The notes under the pieces are model-generated. The model did no database searches. It was not told the origin of the DNA and was given only the letters and a program-made list of their open reading frames with translations. The position numbers and the translations under genes were made by a program. Below are positions 25,691 to 36,781 of a stretch of DNA of 64,000 nucleotides, one piece after another (the first letter of the stretch is position 1; each line of letters begins with the position of its first letter). The stretch spans positions 4,395,413-4,459,412 of the forward strand of contig CM073324.1 in the NCBI GenBank assembly GCA_037043015.1, written 5' to 3'. The stretch comes from Bryum argenteum. Taxonomy: Eukaryota > Streptophyta > Bryopsida > Bryales > Bryaceae.

Positions 25691-26539
25691 CCCGCACTTG
25701 ATTGTACAATAGGTCGATTGCCTAAAATGAAAACTTAACAACTTCTTGACTTTCTTTTGATCGGATCTCCCATCGCAAAATCCAACCACCTCGCAAAATC
25801 CAACTACCTCGCAAAATCCAACCACCTCGCAAAATCCAACCATCTCTAGGCTTGTATTTCCTTCATAGATTAGACCATCATTAATTGTACCATTGAGTTA
25901 TCTAAAAATCCGTTTAACTCATTTAAATAATGGCTTTCACATGGCTTAGAGCTTTACTGTGCCACCATGCTAACCAGGTCGAGACGTAATAACCAAATAT
26001 ATCAACGCTCCCACTGCAGATTTCGCTCCCACTGCAGATTTATATGGAAATGTCTTGATTATCTCTTACTCCTCTTGTGAAATGTCTTTCACACAATTTA
26101 ATCTGAAATTAACCTCCAATGGCGTAGACATAGGTTTTACGTAACTTATACTTAATTATTGTAATCTCTTCTATATGTACTGCGCTTGGCTCACAATGTG
26201 ACGACATTTTTGTCTCTATCCCCTTTAGTCATCTCATTGGCCTCATTAATATATAAAATAACATCAAATGGTGAGGTTTCTTAAATATCCTCCTCTTGAT
26301 TTATGGTCCCATGTTCCATAAAATCCACATGGACCCTAACCATAACCATTTGTCTTTTAATTGAATCAAATAGCTAGTACCCCTTAGATCGGTCACTATA
26401 TCTGATAAAGATGCATTTCTTGGTTTTTACATCTTAATTCTCTCTTTCCATCCATAATTTTAGCAAATCATTTACAAACAAAAATCCAAACATGGTTATA
26501 CAATGGCTTAGATCCATACCAAATCTCATATGGTTTAGA

Positions 26540-26880
26540 TTTTACCGCTTTTGTTGAAATGATGCTCTGTAAATAACATGCCGTGAATATAGCCTCCGCC
26601 TATAATCATCATGGCTAGCAGCTTCAATCAAAGTTTGATTTTTCCTCTTTTTCCTCTTTGCTACCCCATCTTGTTGAGGTTTTTCCTCTTTGCTACCCCA
26701 TCTTGTTGAGGTGTATATATGGAATTCACTGAAATTCCAAAACCTTCCCAAATTTTGAAATCACTAGAGATGTATTCTCCTCTGCTGTCAGTCTGACAAA
26801 GTAGGGCTCTCTGACCTTTTTGTTCGAGGTGTTTTAACCTTGTTTTCCCACGACTTCTTCTTCCTCTTCTTTGTAGATGA
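26540..26880 (-). pseudogene. Copia integrase fragment
   Basis: Minus-strand frames give SRGEYISSDF and YTPQQDGVAKRKN. These correspond to the integrase core (aspartate/glutamate region) and the PYTPQQNGVAERKN signature of Copia integrases. Frames are interrupted, and a short stretch including GVAKRK is repeated. Not functional. Confidence 0.7.
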
Positions 26881-27601
26881 TTCGTACTTACCACCTTCCT
26901 TTTCTCCCTCCTTTTTCATCTTCAGAAGAATCACCTTCAGCATTCTCTTCTTTTAGCTTACAATCATTAGCTTTATGGCCGACTTTCTTACATAAGAAAC
27001 ATTTGCCTTTAAATGCTTTCTTACATTTCTCTTTTCTAACCGCCAAAGCTTTAATTGAGTCTTTAGAACTTTCACCATTTTAATCTTTGATTCTTTGCTC
27101 TTCTTGTAGAATCCTCCCAATTAGCAAATGCATCGATAAATTTTGTTCGTTTCCATTGATGCTTGCAAAACTTTTCCAAGAATCTGGTAGGCTACTCAAA
27201 AGAGAATTAGTCTTGTCTCCTTCGGACCTAAATGCAGAAATGGATTTTGCCATCCCATCTTCCTCATTTGTTTTAAAGGACCAAAACTCCCTCTGTAAAA
27301 TCCTTTTCGTATTTTGATCTCCTAAAGCATATATGAAATTTAATTCATCCCATGCTTCTTTTGAAGTTTGACAATTAGCAATCTGTTGTAATGGCTCGTC
27401 TTTAAGATAAAATGCTATTGATATACTGCTATTGATAGCAGCTGCATTAGTAGTACGACTTGTGGTACCCTTTACGACATTGTTTCCACTCACCCCATCT
27501 TGAACATTACCCTCAATTGGTGTTTGCGAATTTCCAATATCTTTCTCTTTCCAAAAGAAAGGACATTCGAAACTTCCATGCATGAAAGTTCTCACCACCA
27601 A
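26880..27601 (-). pseudogene. Copia Gag (UBN2-like) with zinc knuckle
   Basis: An ORF at 27601-27080 encodes a Gag-like protein: KEAWDELNFIYALGD, LQREFWSFKTNE, LLSSLPDSWKSF typical of UBN2/Copia Gag. Downstream in another frame (about 27010-26880) a CCHC knuckle CFLCKKVGHKANDC and an acidic/basic tail follow. The stop at 27080 separates the two parts, so the gene is broken or frameshifted. Confidence 0.75.
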
Positions 27602-27662
27602 ACATGTCCAAGAACCTAGTCCCCACAGGGCTAGTCATCATTGCAACATATGCAACGAAAGG

Positions 27663-27778
27663 ATGATTTGATTTACAACTCTATGTAATCAATCTGTTTG
27701 AGAGTTGAAGAAAATGACCAATATGATTTACAACTCTATGTAATCAATCTGTTTGAGAGTTGAAGAAAATGACCAATA
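27663..27778. repeat. Tandem duplication of about 58 bp in Copia leader
   Basis: The block ATGATTTGATTTACAACTC...GAAAATGACCAAT is repeated once immediately downstream, between the primer site and gag. Confidence 0.8.
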
Positions 27779-27858
27779 CTTTGGGTTTCACTTATAATCA
27801 ACTACTTGATCATAACCATGCTCGATCTACGTAACTACTCAAATTCGCTCTAATACCA

Positions 27859-28092
27859 TGTTGGAATTCTGTAATCAATAATGATATAGTAAATATATAT
27901 AGTTCAAGGTAACTTGCCACCCAACCATAGAAGGAGATATTGAATGGAATAATTCAATCAACTGTATCTCCTTCACCCTCCAAGCTACATTATATACCAT
28001 TAAGACGTATGTCTTATGGTGTTCCCACTACACACTTGTATGGTGCTTCAGCTACCATAAACTAAAGAGTCTTTGGAAACCCAATTCCAACA
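27859..28092 (-). repeat. 5' LTR of Copia element
   Basis: Adjacent to the initiator-tRNA primer site (27847-27858 read on minus strand), which fixes element orientation; AATAT flank on the right. Confidence 0.92.
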
Positions 28093-28097
28093 AATAT

Positions 28098-29241
28098 GTG
28101 ATCTTAGCTCAAGATCTTGAATTTGGTCGCCCATTCCCGTACGGATCTGTAGATCACTACAGTAGCTGGCCTAAGACTTGTGCGCGGGCACTTTAGGGTG
28201 AAGACTTAACTTTCGCTTTTGAGAGATTTAAGATTGTCAAAAGAATATCAGCGTCTGATTTTTGTCATGCCGGAATCCAGAGTCCGAGTCCTGAATCGGC
28301 ACATCCAAGCCCCGGAACTTTCTGAGCAGCCACCTCAATGTCGACGCTTTTGAGTAAAGACATCCATAAAGTGGCCCTCAGGTTGTGGAATCAATGAACG
28401 CCGAATGCACAACAAAAGTTGGAGCTGTACGAGAGGCAATGCTTGACGTGTACTTCTAAATAGACCTAAAGTAATAAACTGATAAATGACGGGGTGGTGC
28501 AAGTGAAGGCCGACCCCTAATTTCTCTCCACCAGCATCCAAATCCACAAAACAGATTCCAACCGAAACATTACTTTACTTGAACGATTATCCTCAATAAC
28601 CAATGACATTCACCTGAAAAACAAACTACTGATAAACATGACCAAGGTACCACTGATGTTGCTTGCAAGTCATACCACGTGATATCTTCAACGAGAAAGA
28701 CAGCTTAACAAGCACGCTGAGAGGTCTAAGACACAAAGCTCACAGAGGTGGAGACTGACAGGCTTACAGTATCCATAGGCTTTGACGCGATCCAAAGAAC
28801 ACATTCATGCATCCATGTGGTCAAACTTGCTCGAATGTGGCAATGCGCCAGTTCATATTGCATCGGAAACGATTGCCAATAACAATAATTCGAAGCCGTA
28901 TATCCTTGACTAAACTAAGACGAAGACAATCGACGAGCAAGTGCAGTTTCTGCACTTCACTTTCAGCGAATGCGTAACTAACCTCACTTCCAAAACATGA
29001 AATAATAACCCAGTCCTCAACGGCTTTTCTTTCGACCTGCAAAATAGAGACCATCATCAGTTATCTACTTATTCTCAGAACTCCTTCAGGGGATTGTTAC
29101 GAACCACACAAGCGAAAGGCATTTCCAACAATCAGTGTGAGATCCGGATGCACTGACATAATACTCACCATGACTTCGTGTGAGCTTCATATAGTGAAAA
29201 GAAATAGCAGAATTGTGATGTTCCATTCCCAGCATTTGTAC
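28098..29241. other. 3' flank of cyclin H gene
   Basis: May hold the 3' UTR and possibly a last exon of cyclin H. A good acceptor TTTTGCAG precedes 29036 on the minus strand. No other gene recognised. Confidence 0.35.
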
Positions 29242-32200
29242 CTAAATCATTACATCTCCCTCACTTTGTCTCCTTTTGGCACCGTGCGGCACATTGAGAT
29301 CCCTGTCAAGCGTAACCATACTGAGTATGACATCACAAAGGCTGAACCTTATTGAACACAAAGTAGGTAGGTGAATGACGAAAATAGAAATAAGAATGAA
29401 GACGTACAAGGGTTCATCAACAGCGTTGGCCATTGCTACGTCACTAGGTGGTCGCTTGCGCTCGCCTTTCTTAGGCTTGCGCTCGCGCTTCCCCTTCGCC
29501 CTGCAATCGGCAATTAAAATGTAAGCTGCGGAAAAATACCAAATAGTAACAAAGGCACGCGTGCATGGTGTAAAACAATCAACGAGAGGTGGAGAAACAT
29601 ACTCGTCCTGTAACCTTGGATTTCTACAATACTTCAGCTTGACATCAATGTGCCTCACTTCTGCCTCTAAAGGCTGTTTCGTCCCTTTAACCTGTCAGAT
29701 GCGAAAGCACAACAGAAAGATGAAGCTTAATTCGTGCCTGAACAACAAGACAAACCCCAGCAAAAATCAAGCAACACGCACAGTTCAGCAAATTGAAGGA
29801 TAACATAAGGAGAAGCATTTGAGACATTATTTCTTTAGGCTGATCACTGTAGCTTACCAGCGATTGAATTTCGTCAAGCTTGGCAATTAACTCTGCGTAT
29901 GACTGCTGCAGCCTTTTATGTTCTGGTAGTGCTTGGAGATACCTGAGTCCATCCATGTGATGTTAGATTGCTGTATGGGTTGCACCAGGATAAAACATAA
30001 CCAACCCTTCAACTCTAGATGCGTATGGCATTCAAATGCAAGACCCTGAGTACTGCTCTAGTGCCATACATGTGCCGAGATGATATATCACAATGACGTG
30101 TACATGCGTCAAGTCATGGTTAAATTAGTACCCGTCAAAATCCACTCTGGGCTCCTCTTGATTGGCAATGCGCAGCGCAGCTAATGCCAACTTCACACGC
30201 AGACAAAAACGATCATATGAGCTCTAGAAGCCAAGACTCTCTTATTAACTATTGCTTCTCTGAAAAAGGATTAGAACTCATTGAGGTCCAACGATTGGTA
30301 TTGCGCCATTTAGATAGATGATCCGAAGTCTAGTGAAATATCATGAATATTAGACTAGGTATAAGCACACCTGGCCCGGTGGATAAAGAAGAGGAGCATC
30401 CGTAAGCATCATCTTGTCTATAATAGATCCAGCTGCTGCTCGTAACGCCTGTGAACATGTACGATAATCTGTCATGTCAAAACATGAACTCGAATGAACA
30501 GACCCACCTCTTGCTGCCCCACGTCCTACTTCTCTAAAAGGTAAAAATAGGCGGCACAGTAGAAGAGATCAGTTTGAGTAGGTTATTTCTCCTATGATAT
30601 TTGATTACTTTGCATATATTGCAGATAACAATGCTTACAGAACCGACAGTCATGATAATGAAAACGAAACCTAGCCTTACGAGTCTCACCTGCAATGCTT
30701 GCAAGCCCGCTGGGCCCATCCGTTGCACAGAAGGCTGCACACATCAACCACATAAAATCAGCAGACATGTAGCTGTACTTCACTTTCAGATCTACGTTGC
30801 GGAGTTGGGAAGGTATAGCAAAATAACACATTGTAGATGCTAGTAGCTATTTGAGACTAATATATCCTTTCTAGTAACACCAGAAAGGAAGGCACTCATC
30901 GTCATTAGTAGATGCATTCTGCATGAACAGTTCAGAGTGTCGTACCTCTAAATCGTAGATGAAGCCCTCCATGGATCGATAAGGTGTGTATACAATGAGC
31001 TCAAATTCTAAGCCCTGAATACAAGAAGGCCCAACGTCAGCTGAGTTTCACTAAGAGATGCACGAGCATATACATTTAACATTCATTTTCGCTTAGCAAG
31101 AAAAAATGGTCCCTTGAAGTAGTGAAGGCCATTCGACTGAAACGAAATAAGTCCGCTTATTGCCTCAGACTATGAGAACTTAGGTGTGTACGAGGTACAT
31201 ACTTGTAATACAATCATCTCATTCTTGAGAACCACTTGAGGATCTTGCTGGATACCCTTTCCCAATTCTTCAGCGGAAACATGGGATTCCTCTACTTTAC
31301 AAGCCAGGTATATACACGTAAGCCTGCCAATCACACATGAAAAACATGTTCTTTTCGGAATCAGAACAATACTTTGAAAGTGTTTGAATCATTTTTATAG
31401 TGTTCGAAGTAACAGAGACTGGAGAAGGGAGGCGGTATAAGCAAATTCGATGGTTCCTCCGAGCATAGAATGCACAATTTCACAAAGCATCTTGCCTTCA
31501 CGTCAATCCATTCCCCTTGAACTCTTAGAAGAGCTTTCTAATGATTACAAAAAAAGTATCAGCATTCGAAATATAGAGCGGAAACAGAGAGCATACATAA
31601 TATTCTTCGGGTCATGCTCCATGACAGACCATTGTTGGTAAAATCTTTTAAAGTACATGATAGCTGTTGCCTGTACGAAGCCCAAAGAGTGTTAAGAGTG
31701 AGCTGATGAGCAACAATTAAAGACATAATACAAGAATAGACAAGCTCCAACTTCACTTTCTAGGTTTTTATAATAATTTCACTTATGCTCGACTTGAAGG
31801 AATAAATATGATACATACGGAATCCTTAAGTGATTCGAAATAGGTGCTCAGACCTGAATTTTGTTGGGAAGTCTAAAAGCTGCACAAACTTGCTGAATTT
31901 TATTCTCAAATAATCTTCGAAGAAGAAGCTCTTCGTCGATTGAAAGATGCTCTGGTAAGGAACCCTTCCTTCCTGATGAAACCAGGAAATAGCGTAAGAA
32001 AGAACCCGCAAATCTAGAAGGGAGCAGCGATGTTAGACAAAATTCATGCAATGTAAATCTTCTACACTTTGATCACAGCGGAAGATAATAACAGACAGAA
32101 TTTGGAAAGAAAACAGATCTCGCGATAACATCTCCATGTCCTCGCAGAAAGATCTGACTCACTACTCACAATTCACAAATAAACAAAGAGAAAAATCCAG

Positions 32201-33150
32201 ACCATTTTCTCCATCTCCACCAGCACCAGGGTAAGTCAAGGATCCATCCGTTTGAACTTCTACTCTAGTCGCGCCATACTGCAATGTCCAATTGATTCGA
32301 AATCAAAACATGACAGTGGAAACTTGTGGCCATGTGTAAGCTGGTCCCATGCTTAAAGTTTGGAGTCGTGCCAAATTAGGCAAACTCGAGAGCATGACAG
32401 GGAAAGGAAAAAGTTCTCTGTCCTGGAAAAGCAGGAGAGGAAAATGCAGACCAATTGCAATCTACCTTCTGCAGAGCATCAACAGCACGCTGATTCGCAG
32501 CTTGGTATCGTCTCATCTGCGAGCATACACAAGCGATTGACTCAATACACAACACTTCAGTCGAATCAAATCTACATCCAAGAGGTTAAATTTGACACAG
32601 ATATAGCGCATCAAATCCAACCCTGACTCCAAATCGGACTGCTTACTCGCCGATCGGTTCACAATGCATAAAAACCTTAGGTCATCTCAGTACATAATAC
32701 TCTCATCGACAAAAATTTCCGTCCAAATTTCGAAATTGGCATTGTATTCAACAGTATACAGCTTCCATTCAATCGCCAATCCCTAATAGCTCATACAAGA
32801 CGTCGACTAGAATAAACAGGCGACAACGATACGTTCGTAGCTCTATTCAAATTACTGCTCAATTTCGCATCGGCTAATCAAAAGTCTAACACACGAACAC
32901 ACAGTAGTTGCTCATATTCCTAACCCTTGGACAGAGGGTACGTAAGAATCAACTACAATCTGATCATCAATCGCGTGCCCTAAGTCCGTCGCCGTGAAAG
33001 TTCCTCAACAATCTCAACGACTAAAACTTCAATGCAATCAGCTCAAAAGAACAGACGACGAGGAAGGGTGATGCTAGACACACACAGTACCAGATCATGC
33101 GGATTAAGAATCCACCGCTTCCGGTGCGTGGAAGTCGTGAAGTCGGCCAT
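29242..33150 (-). CDS. CYCH: Cyclin H (CAK/TFIIH subunit)
   Basis: Thirteen visible exons, minus strand: 33150-33091, 32516-32466, 32278-32203, 31972-31854, 31670-31597, 31323-31203, 31014-30946, 30734-30690, 30448-30371, 30190-30132, 29942-29858, 29691-29603, then from 29500. The protein is about 340 aa, like Arabidopsis CYCH;1 (336). Start [15 protein letters not shown]; first cyclin box [62 protein letters not shown]; second fold [24 protein letters not shown]; basic tail [15 protein letters not shown]. Cyclin H activates CDKD kinases, phosphorylating other CDKs and the RNA polymerase II tail within TFIIH. The donor of exon 3 (GTCTGG) is weak, and the C-terminal end after VDEPL is uncertain: either read-through to the stop at 29242 or splicing to an exon near 29036. 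Confidence 0.92.
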
Positions 33151-33557
33151 CACTCCTCAACGTCCTTCCTTCCTCGGTCCTCCCCGAGACACCTCGGTTG
33201 CTGAAACGGAAGCGTGGTCGTTTCAGGCTCAAATCGTGACCATTTCAATCGGGGAGAAGCGGAAAAAGCGGGTTCGGAGGGAAGAATAGCAACTGGAGAT
33301 GAGGTGCTTGCTGTTATGCACGCAAATGCAACGAAAGTGCTATGTCATGTTGCCGTTTGAGGGAGAGGAGTCATCGCCCATCGCCATCGCTTCCCTCTGC
33401 AAACTGGGGAGTGTTGTTGAAGAGGACGACGACACGCTTTGGATGAACGTTGTTGGATGATATTCATCCCAACGGGCTTGCTTGATTGAATAATCGTTTT
33501 ATTCGTGAGGTCGGTGTTCGCATGTGCCCGTTCTAATCGCATGCTAAATTAAATTGT
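33151..33557. promoter_or_regulatory. Upstream region of cyclin H gene
   Basis: Expected 5' UTR and promoter by position. No specific element identified. Confidence 0.3.
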
Positions 33558-33963
33558 GCAGTAAGGTAAAGGCACCACAAGCCTTGGCTTGGTGGTTGGG
33601 GCTCATGGCCCCCATTGAGGAGGTCGTGGGTTCCATTCCCCATGCCGGCGTGGTGCTCACCACTATAGTCCACCCAACTATTGTGGGGGGTCCTTGGACC
33701 TTGTTGTATGGGTACCTCAAAGTCCTTTGGGGGGATACTATGTCAAGTATCCTCAAGGCACTAGTAACTAGGCTAGAAACTAGCGTAGTTATAGTGTCCA
33801 CCCTCGAGAGGGGGAAGTAGTATTGTTCCAATTTCCCCTTGTCCGGTGGCCATCGGGATATTAGCATTACGAACGGACACTTCATTCACGCCGGCCCCTT
33901 AGAAAGGGACCGGAGTTTCTATCTATCTATCTATCTCTCTCTCTGCAGTAAGGTAGTGGCACC
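33558..33963 (+). mobile_element. tRNA-derived SINE with target duplications
   Basis: Body 33577-33944 (368 bp). The head has an A-box-like TGGCTTGGTGG and a B-box-like GGTTCCATTCC within a tRNA-like spacing. The 3' end is (CTAT)n(CT)n. It is flanked by direct repeats GCAGTAAGGTAAAGGCACC (33558-33576) and GCAGTAAGGTAGTGGCACC (33945-33963), 17 of 19 identical. A truncated relative lies at 34617-34795. The Pol III boxes, tail and long target duplication together define a SINE. Confidence 0.8.
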
Positions 33964-34049
33964 TATTACCGCTCAGTTCAAAGTCCTAAGCTGAATTTAG
34001 TATTTTTTTTGTAAAATTATTTGAATGTACTGATACCATGTTGGGTATC

Positions 34050-34291
34050 TTAACCCTTAAACGTCAGACCCAGCCCGAGGGGTTGGGTTTTTTTTTGAGA
34101 GAATCTTGCTCATAACTTACACTCCATTATACCAAATGGAATTTTTAAAATTCCAATCTGAGCACCTTAAAGAGATCTATACTTTCTTAAAATAGAGCTC
34201 ACGCAAATTAAAAATAGAATAATGCTAAAAGTGGAGTTTAAAAGAGATTTTGGGTGTGGTATCAGGACAGCATATGACGTTTAAGGGTTAA
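34050..34291. mobile_element. TTAA-flanked MITE (242 bp)
   Basis: Ends TTAACCCTTAAACGTCA and, on the other strand, TTAACCCTTAAACGTCA: perfect inverted termini of 17 bp including TTAA. Internal A+T-rich, no ORF. Same termini as the elements at 35228 and 40467. Confidence 0.7.
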
Positions 34292-34385
34292 AGGCAAGTT
34301 GCACTTGCCATTGTTTCTCTAGGCAAAGTTTCCGCTATGGTACGTATGTATTTCTCAATTGATAAATACAATTATTGTTTTGTTT

Positions 34386-34387
<2 letters not shown>

Positions 34388-34429
<42 letters not shown>

Positions 34430-34465
34430 GAGAAGAGAAGAAGAAGAAGAAAAGAAAAGAAGTAA
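34388..34465. repeat. Poly-A and GA-rich simple repeat
   Basis: About 36 A residues followed by (AGAGA)n/(AGA)n. Could be an old retroposon tail; no body identified. Confidence 0.8.
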
Positions 34466-34616
34466 AAAAAATCTAAAATGAATGAAGAAATGAATGAATG
34501 AAAATGAATTTATTCATAGGAATGAAGTATTACTCAACTAGTAGAAAATGCAATAAAAGATTGATGCAGAAATTAAGATAGACTTTACTAATTTTTTTAT
34601 GTTTATGAAATCAATC

Positions 34617-34795
34617 CTTTGGGGGATACCATGTTGGGTATCCTTAAGGCACTAGTGGCTAGTAGGAACTAGCATAGTGTTCACCCTCAGAAGGGTTAGT
34701 ACTCTGGTCATTGGTGTGATGCCTACGGACATACATCCAAGGATAGGTCGAAGGAACACGCTATTCACGTTGGCCTCTAAATAAGTTGGAGTTTC
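34617..34795 (+). mobile_element. 5'-truncated SINE copy
   Basis: Aligns with the 3' part of the SINE at 33577-33944: GGGGATACCATG-TGGGTATCC, AAGGCACTAGT, GTTCACCCTC, ACGTTGGCCTCTAAA followed by GGAGTTTCT. It lacks the Pol III head. Confidence 0.65.
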
Positions 34796-35227
34796 TCTTC
34801 TTTATGACTGTAAAGGAAAGGTTAAATCTAAACTTCATAAATCAAAATTTAATTCAATGTTGGCCTCACGCTGATGAAAAGTTAGATACAAAATTATAAA
34901 AATTTGTATGAATTTCAAATTAAACAGAAGTAAACTCAAAGTAGACAAGAAAACGGTAAAACCATAAGACTCTCTTCCCAAATTTCAAACTCAAATAGAA
35001 TTTAACTATATAAGAAGCTCATGAAATAGTGACAATGAAATCTTGTAGCACATATCTCAATAAAACTCAATTTTGTTACACTTCTAATAATGTTTCTAAT
35101 GTGTAAATCACAATATTTTCTCAAATACATATATTTCTAAAAGTAGAGTTTATGTAAATTAGCTACAATTTTTTATTTTCATCATATCTTGCTACACCTC
35201 CTTCTTTAATGAATCAAATGAGATCTC

Positions 35228-35306
35228 TTAACCCTTAAATGTCAAGCCCCTCTGAAAATACACTGGAAACCAAGCCCGAGGGCATGCTTGGACGTTTAAG
35301 GGTTAA
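35228..35306. mobile_element. TTAA-flanked MITE (79 bp)
   Basis: TTAACCCTTAAATGTCAAGC at the left and, inverted, TTAACCCTTAAACGTCCAAGC at the right; internal CCCCTCTGAAAATACACT. The same 80-bp sequence, inverted, is at 40467-40547. Confidence 0.7.
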
Positions 35307-36006
35307 CCCGATGTTTGTTGTTTATATGAAACAGGATGAGGCAAGAATTTTTAAAAACTTTGGTAATATGATTGCTAGTTTGCATTCAACAACACCTTCA
35401 TGTAAATCATGCAACCACTTGAGACTAAGTCCTCGGTTATGTGTTTGTATTGCTTTTGGTGTATTTGAACATAAATATTACCAAAAAGAATTATAGAAAT
35501 TTTGTAGTAAATAAGATAAATTTGATGGTGCGAAAAACATGAAATAAAATAAAAGGAACAACCTTCAAAAATATACTTAAAAACTAGTTACTCAATGTAA
35601 ATTACACTTGTTAAATTAATTATCTAGAAGTGTCATCTTATGTAATCTCTAAATAACAATAATAAAAAATTTTGAGTGGAACTTCAAATAAAATGGTAAG
35701 CAAAAAAGTTTGTAATTTGAGTGAAAATTGTGATGAAAAACTATAGTTAAACATTGAGCTAAAGCTCCTAAGCTTTTTAAAACTACATCTTGGTAGATTT
35801 AGCGCGAAATGCTTTGATAAGCATGGTAATAAGGGTGGGCTCAAGCAAAAAAATCAATTAAATATAATATAACCTTAAGAAGTCTTTTGAGATTCATAAA
35901 CTTGAGAACTTTGGAGATGAAAACTTGTTACCTTGAATAATTGCTCCATAATTTGAGAAATTTGAAAGTCTAAAAAGTTAGTAAAGTTTGAGATATTCAA
36001 TAAAGT
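35307..36006. other. A+T-rich stretch, nothing recognised
   Basis: No gene or element supported. Confidence 0.4.
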
Positions 36007-36160
36007 CAAAAATCTTCAAAAGTTTGAAAATCTTGAATAGCTTGGAAGGTTTAAAAGATTGAAATTTTTGAAAAGCTTAAAATGTTTGAAGATCTTGAAA
36101 ATTTTGAAAATCTTCAAAAGTTTGAAATTCTTGAAACGCTTGAAAAGTTTGAAAAATTGG
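36007..36160. repeat. 9-bp tandem repeat (about 17 units)
   Basis: Successive units such as GAAAATCTT, CAAAAGTTT, GAAATTCTT, GAAACGCTT, GAAAAGTTT. Period 9 is kept with almost no indels although the units are diverged. Confidence 0.8.
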
Positions 36161-36470
36161 TTTTTGTAATCAATTTCCAATTCTATGCATCATGGTGAAT
36201 CCACGAACTTCTAGAGCTAGGGCATTCCAATCATGCGCCCACTCCTAGTGTAAACCTAAGTTGTTGGCCCCACTCCTAGTATAAACCTAATGAGGTTGGC
36301 ATTGACTCCTAAACCAATGAGGAAGTTCTATTCGGTGGCCCTAGCCTCCCAAAAGGGCCTTGACTCTTTGTGTAAACCCACCCTATAACTCTTGTTGCAC
36401 CTAGTATTATATCGGGTAAGTGAAACCTTTTATACCTTGAACTCATGTGAAGAGACAAACTGATATTTCA
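36161..36470. other. Spacer, nothing recognised
   Basis: No gene seen. A CACTCCTAGT-TAAACCTAA phrase occurs twice near 36238-36288. Confidence 0.35.
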
Positions 36471-36781
36471 CTAATTATGGACAAATTCATAGTCCAGAAA
36501 TAATGTCGGTTGTCTCATATTACCTTTAAACTCCATCAGTAATCTTTGAAAGGCCATAACTCGGTCAAATTTTGTCCAAATTAAACATATGAGGTGTTTT
36601 TTGATATCTACAAAAATGTAGATGTCAAAAAACATCTCATATGTTTGATTTGGACAAAATTTGAGTGAGTTATGGCCTTTTGAAAGTCGCTGATGTAGGG
36701 ATGTATCGGCTGGCTGCCGATAAAACCAAGGTTCTTCATTAGTTGCAAAAAGTCCATAAGTTGCAAATAAGTCCATAATTA
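36471..36781. mobile_element. Foldback/MITE-like element with long internal hairpin
   Basis: Outer termini CTAATTATGGAC and GTCCATAATTAG are inverted repeats. Inside, 36548-36611 and 36618-36681 form a near-perfect palindrome with about 64-bp arms (starting GAAAGGCCATAACTC and returning GAGTTATGGCCTTT) and a 6-nt loop. No ORF. Target duplication unclear. Confidence 0.6.

Larger units (their letters stand above)
25059..28092 (-). mobile_element. LTR retrotransposon, Ty1/Copia type, internally deleted
   Basis: Two 234-bp LTRs (25059-25292, 27859-28092) start TGTTGGAATTC and end CCAATTCCAACA. They differ at about two positions and are flanked by a 5-bp duplication AATAT (25054-25058, 28093-28097). 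Inside the right (5') LTR, minus strand, TGGTATTAGAGC is a primer site for initiator-Met tRNA. Next to the left LTR, AAGTGGGAG is the polypurine tract. Internal minus-strand sequence encodes Gag with a CCHC knuckle and part of an integrase. The reverse transcriptase/RNase H region is missing, so the copy is non-autonomous. High LTR identity indicates recent insertion. Confidence 0.92.
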
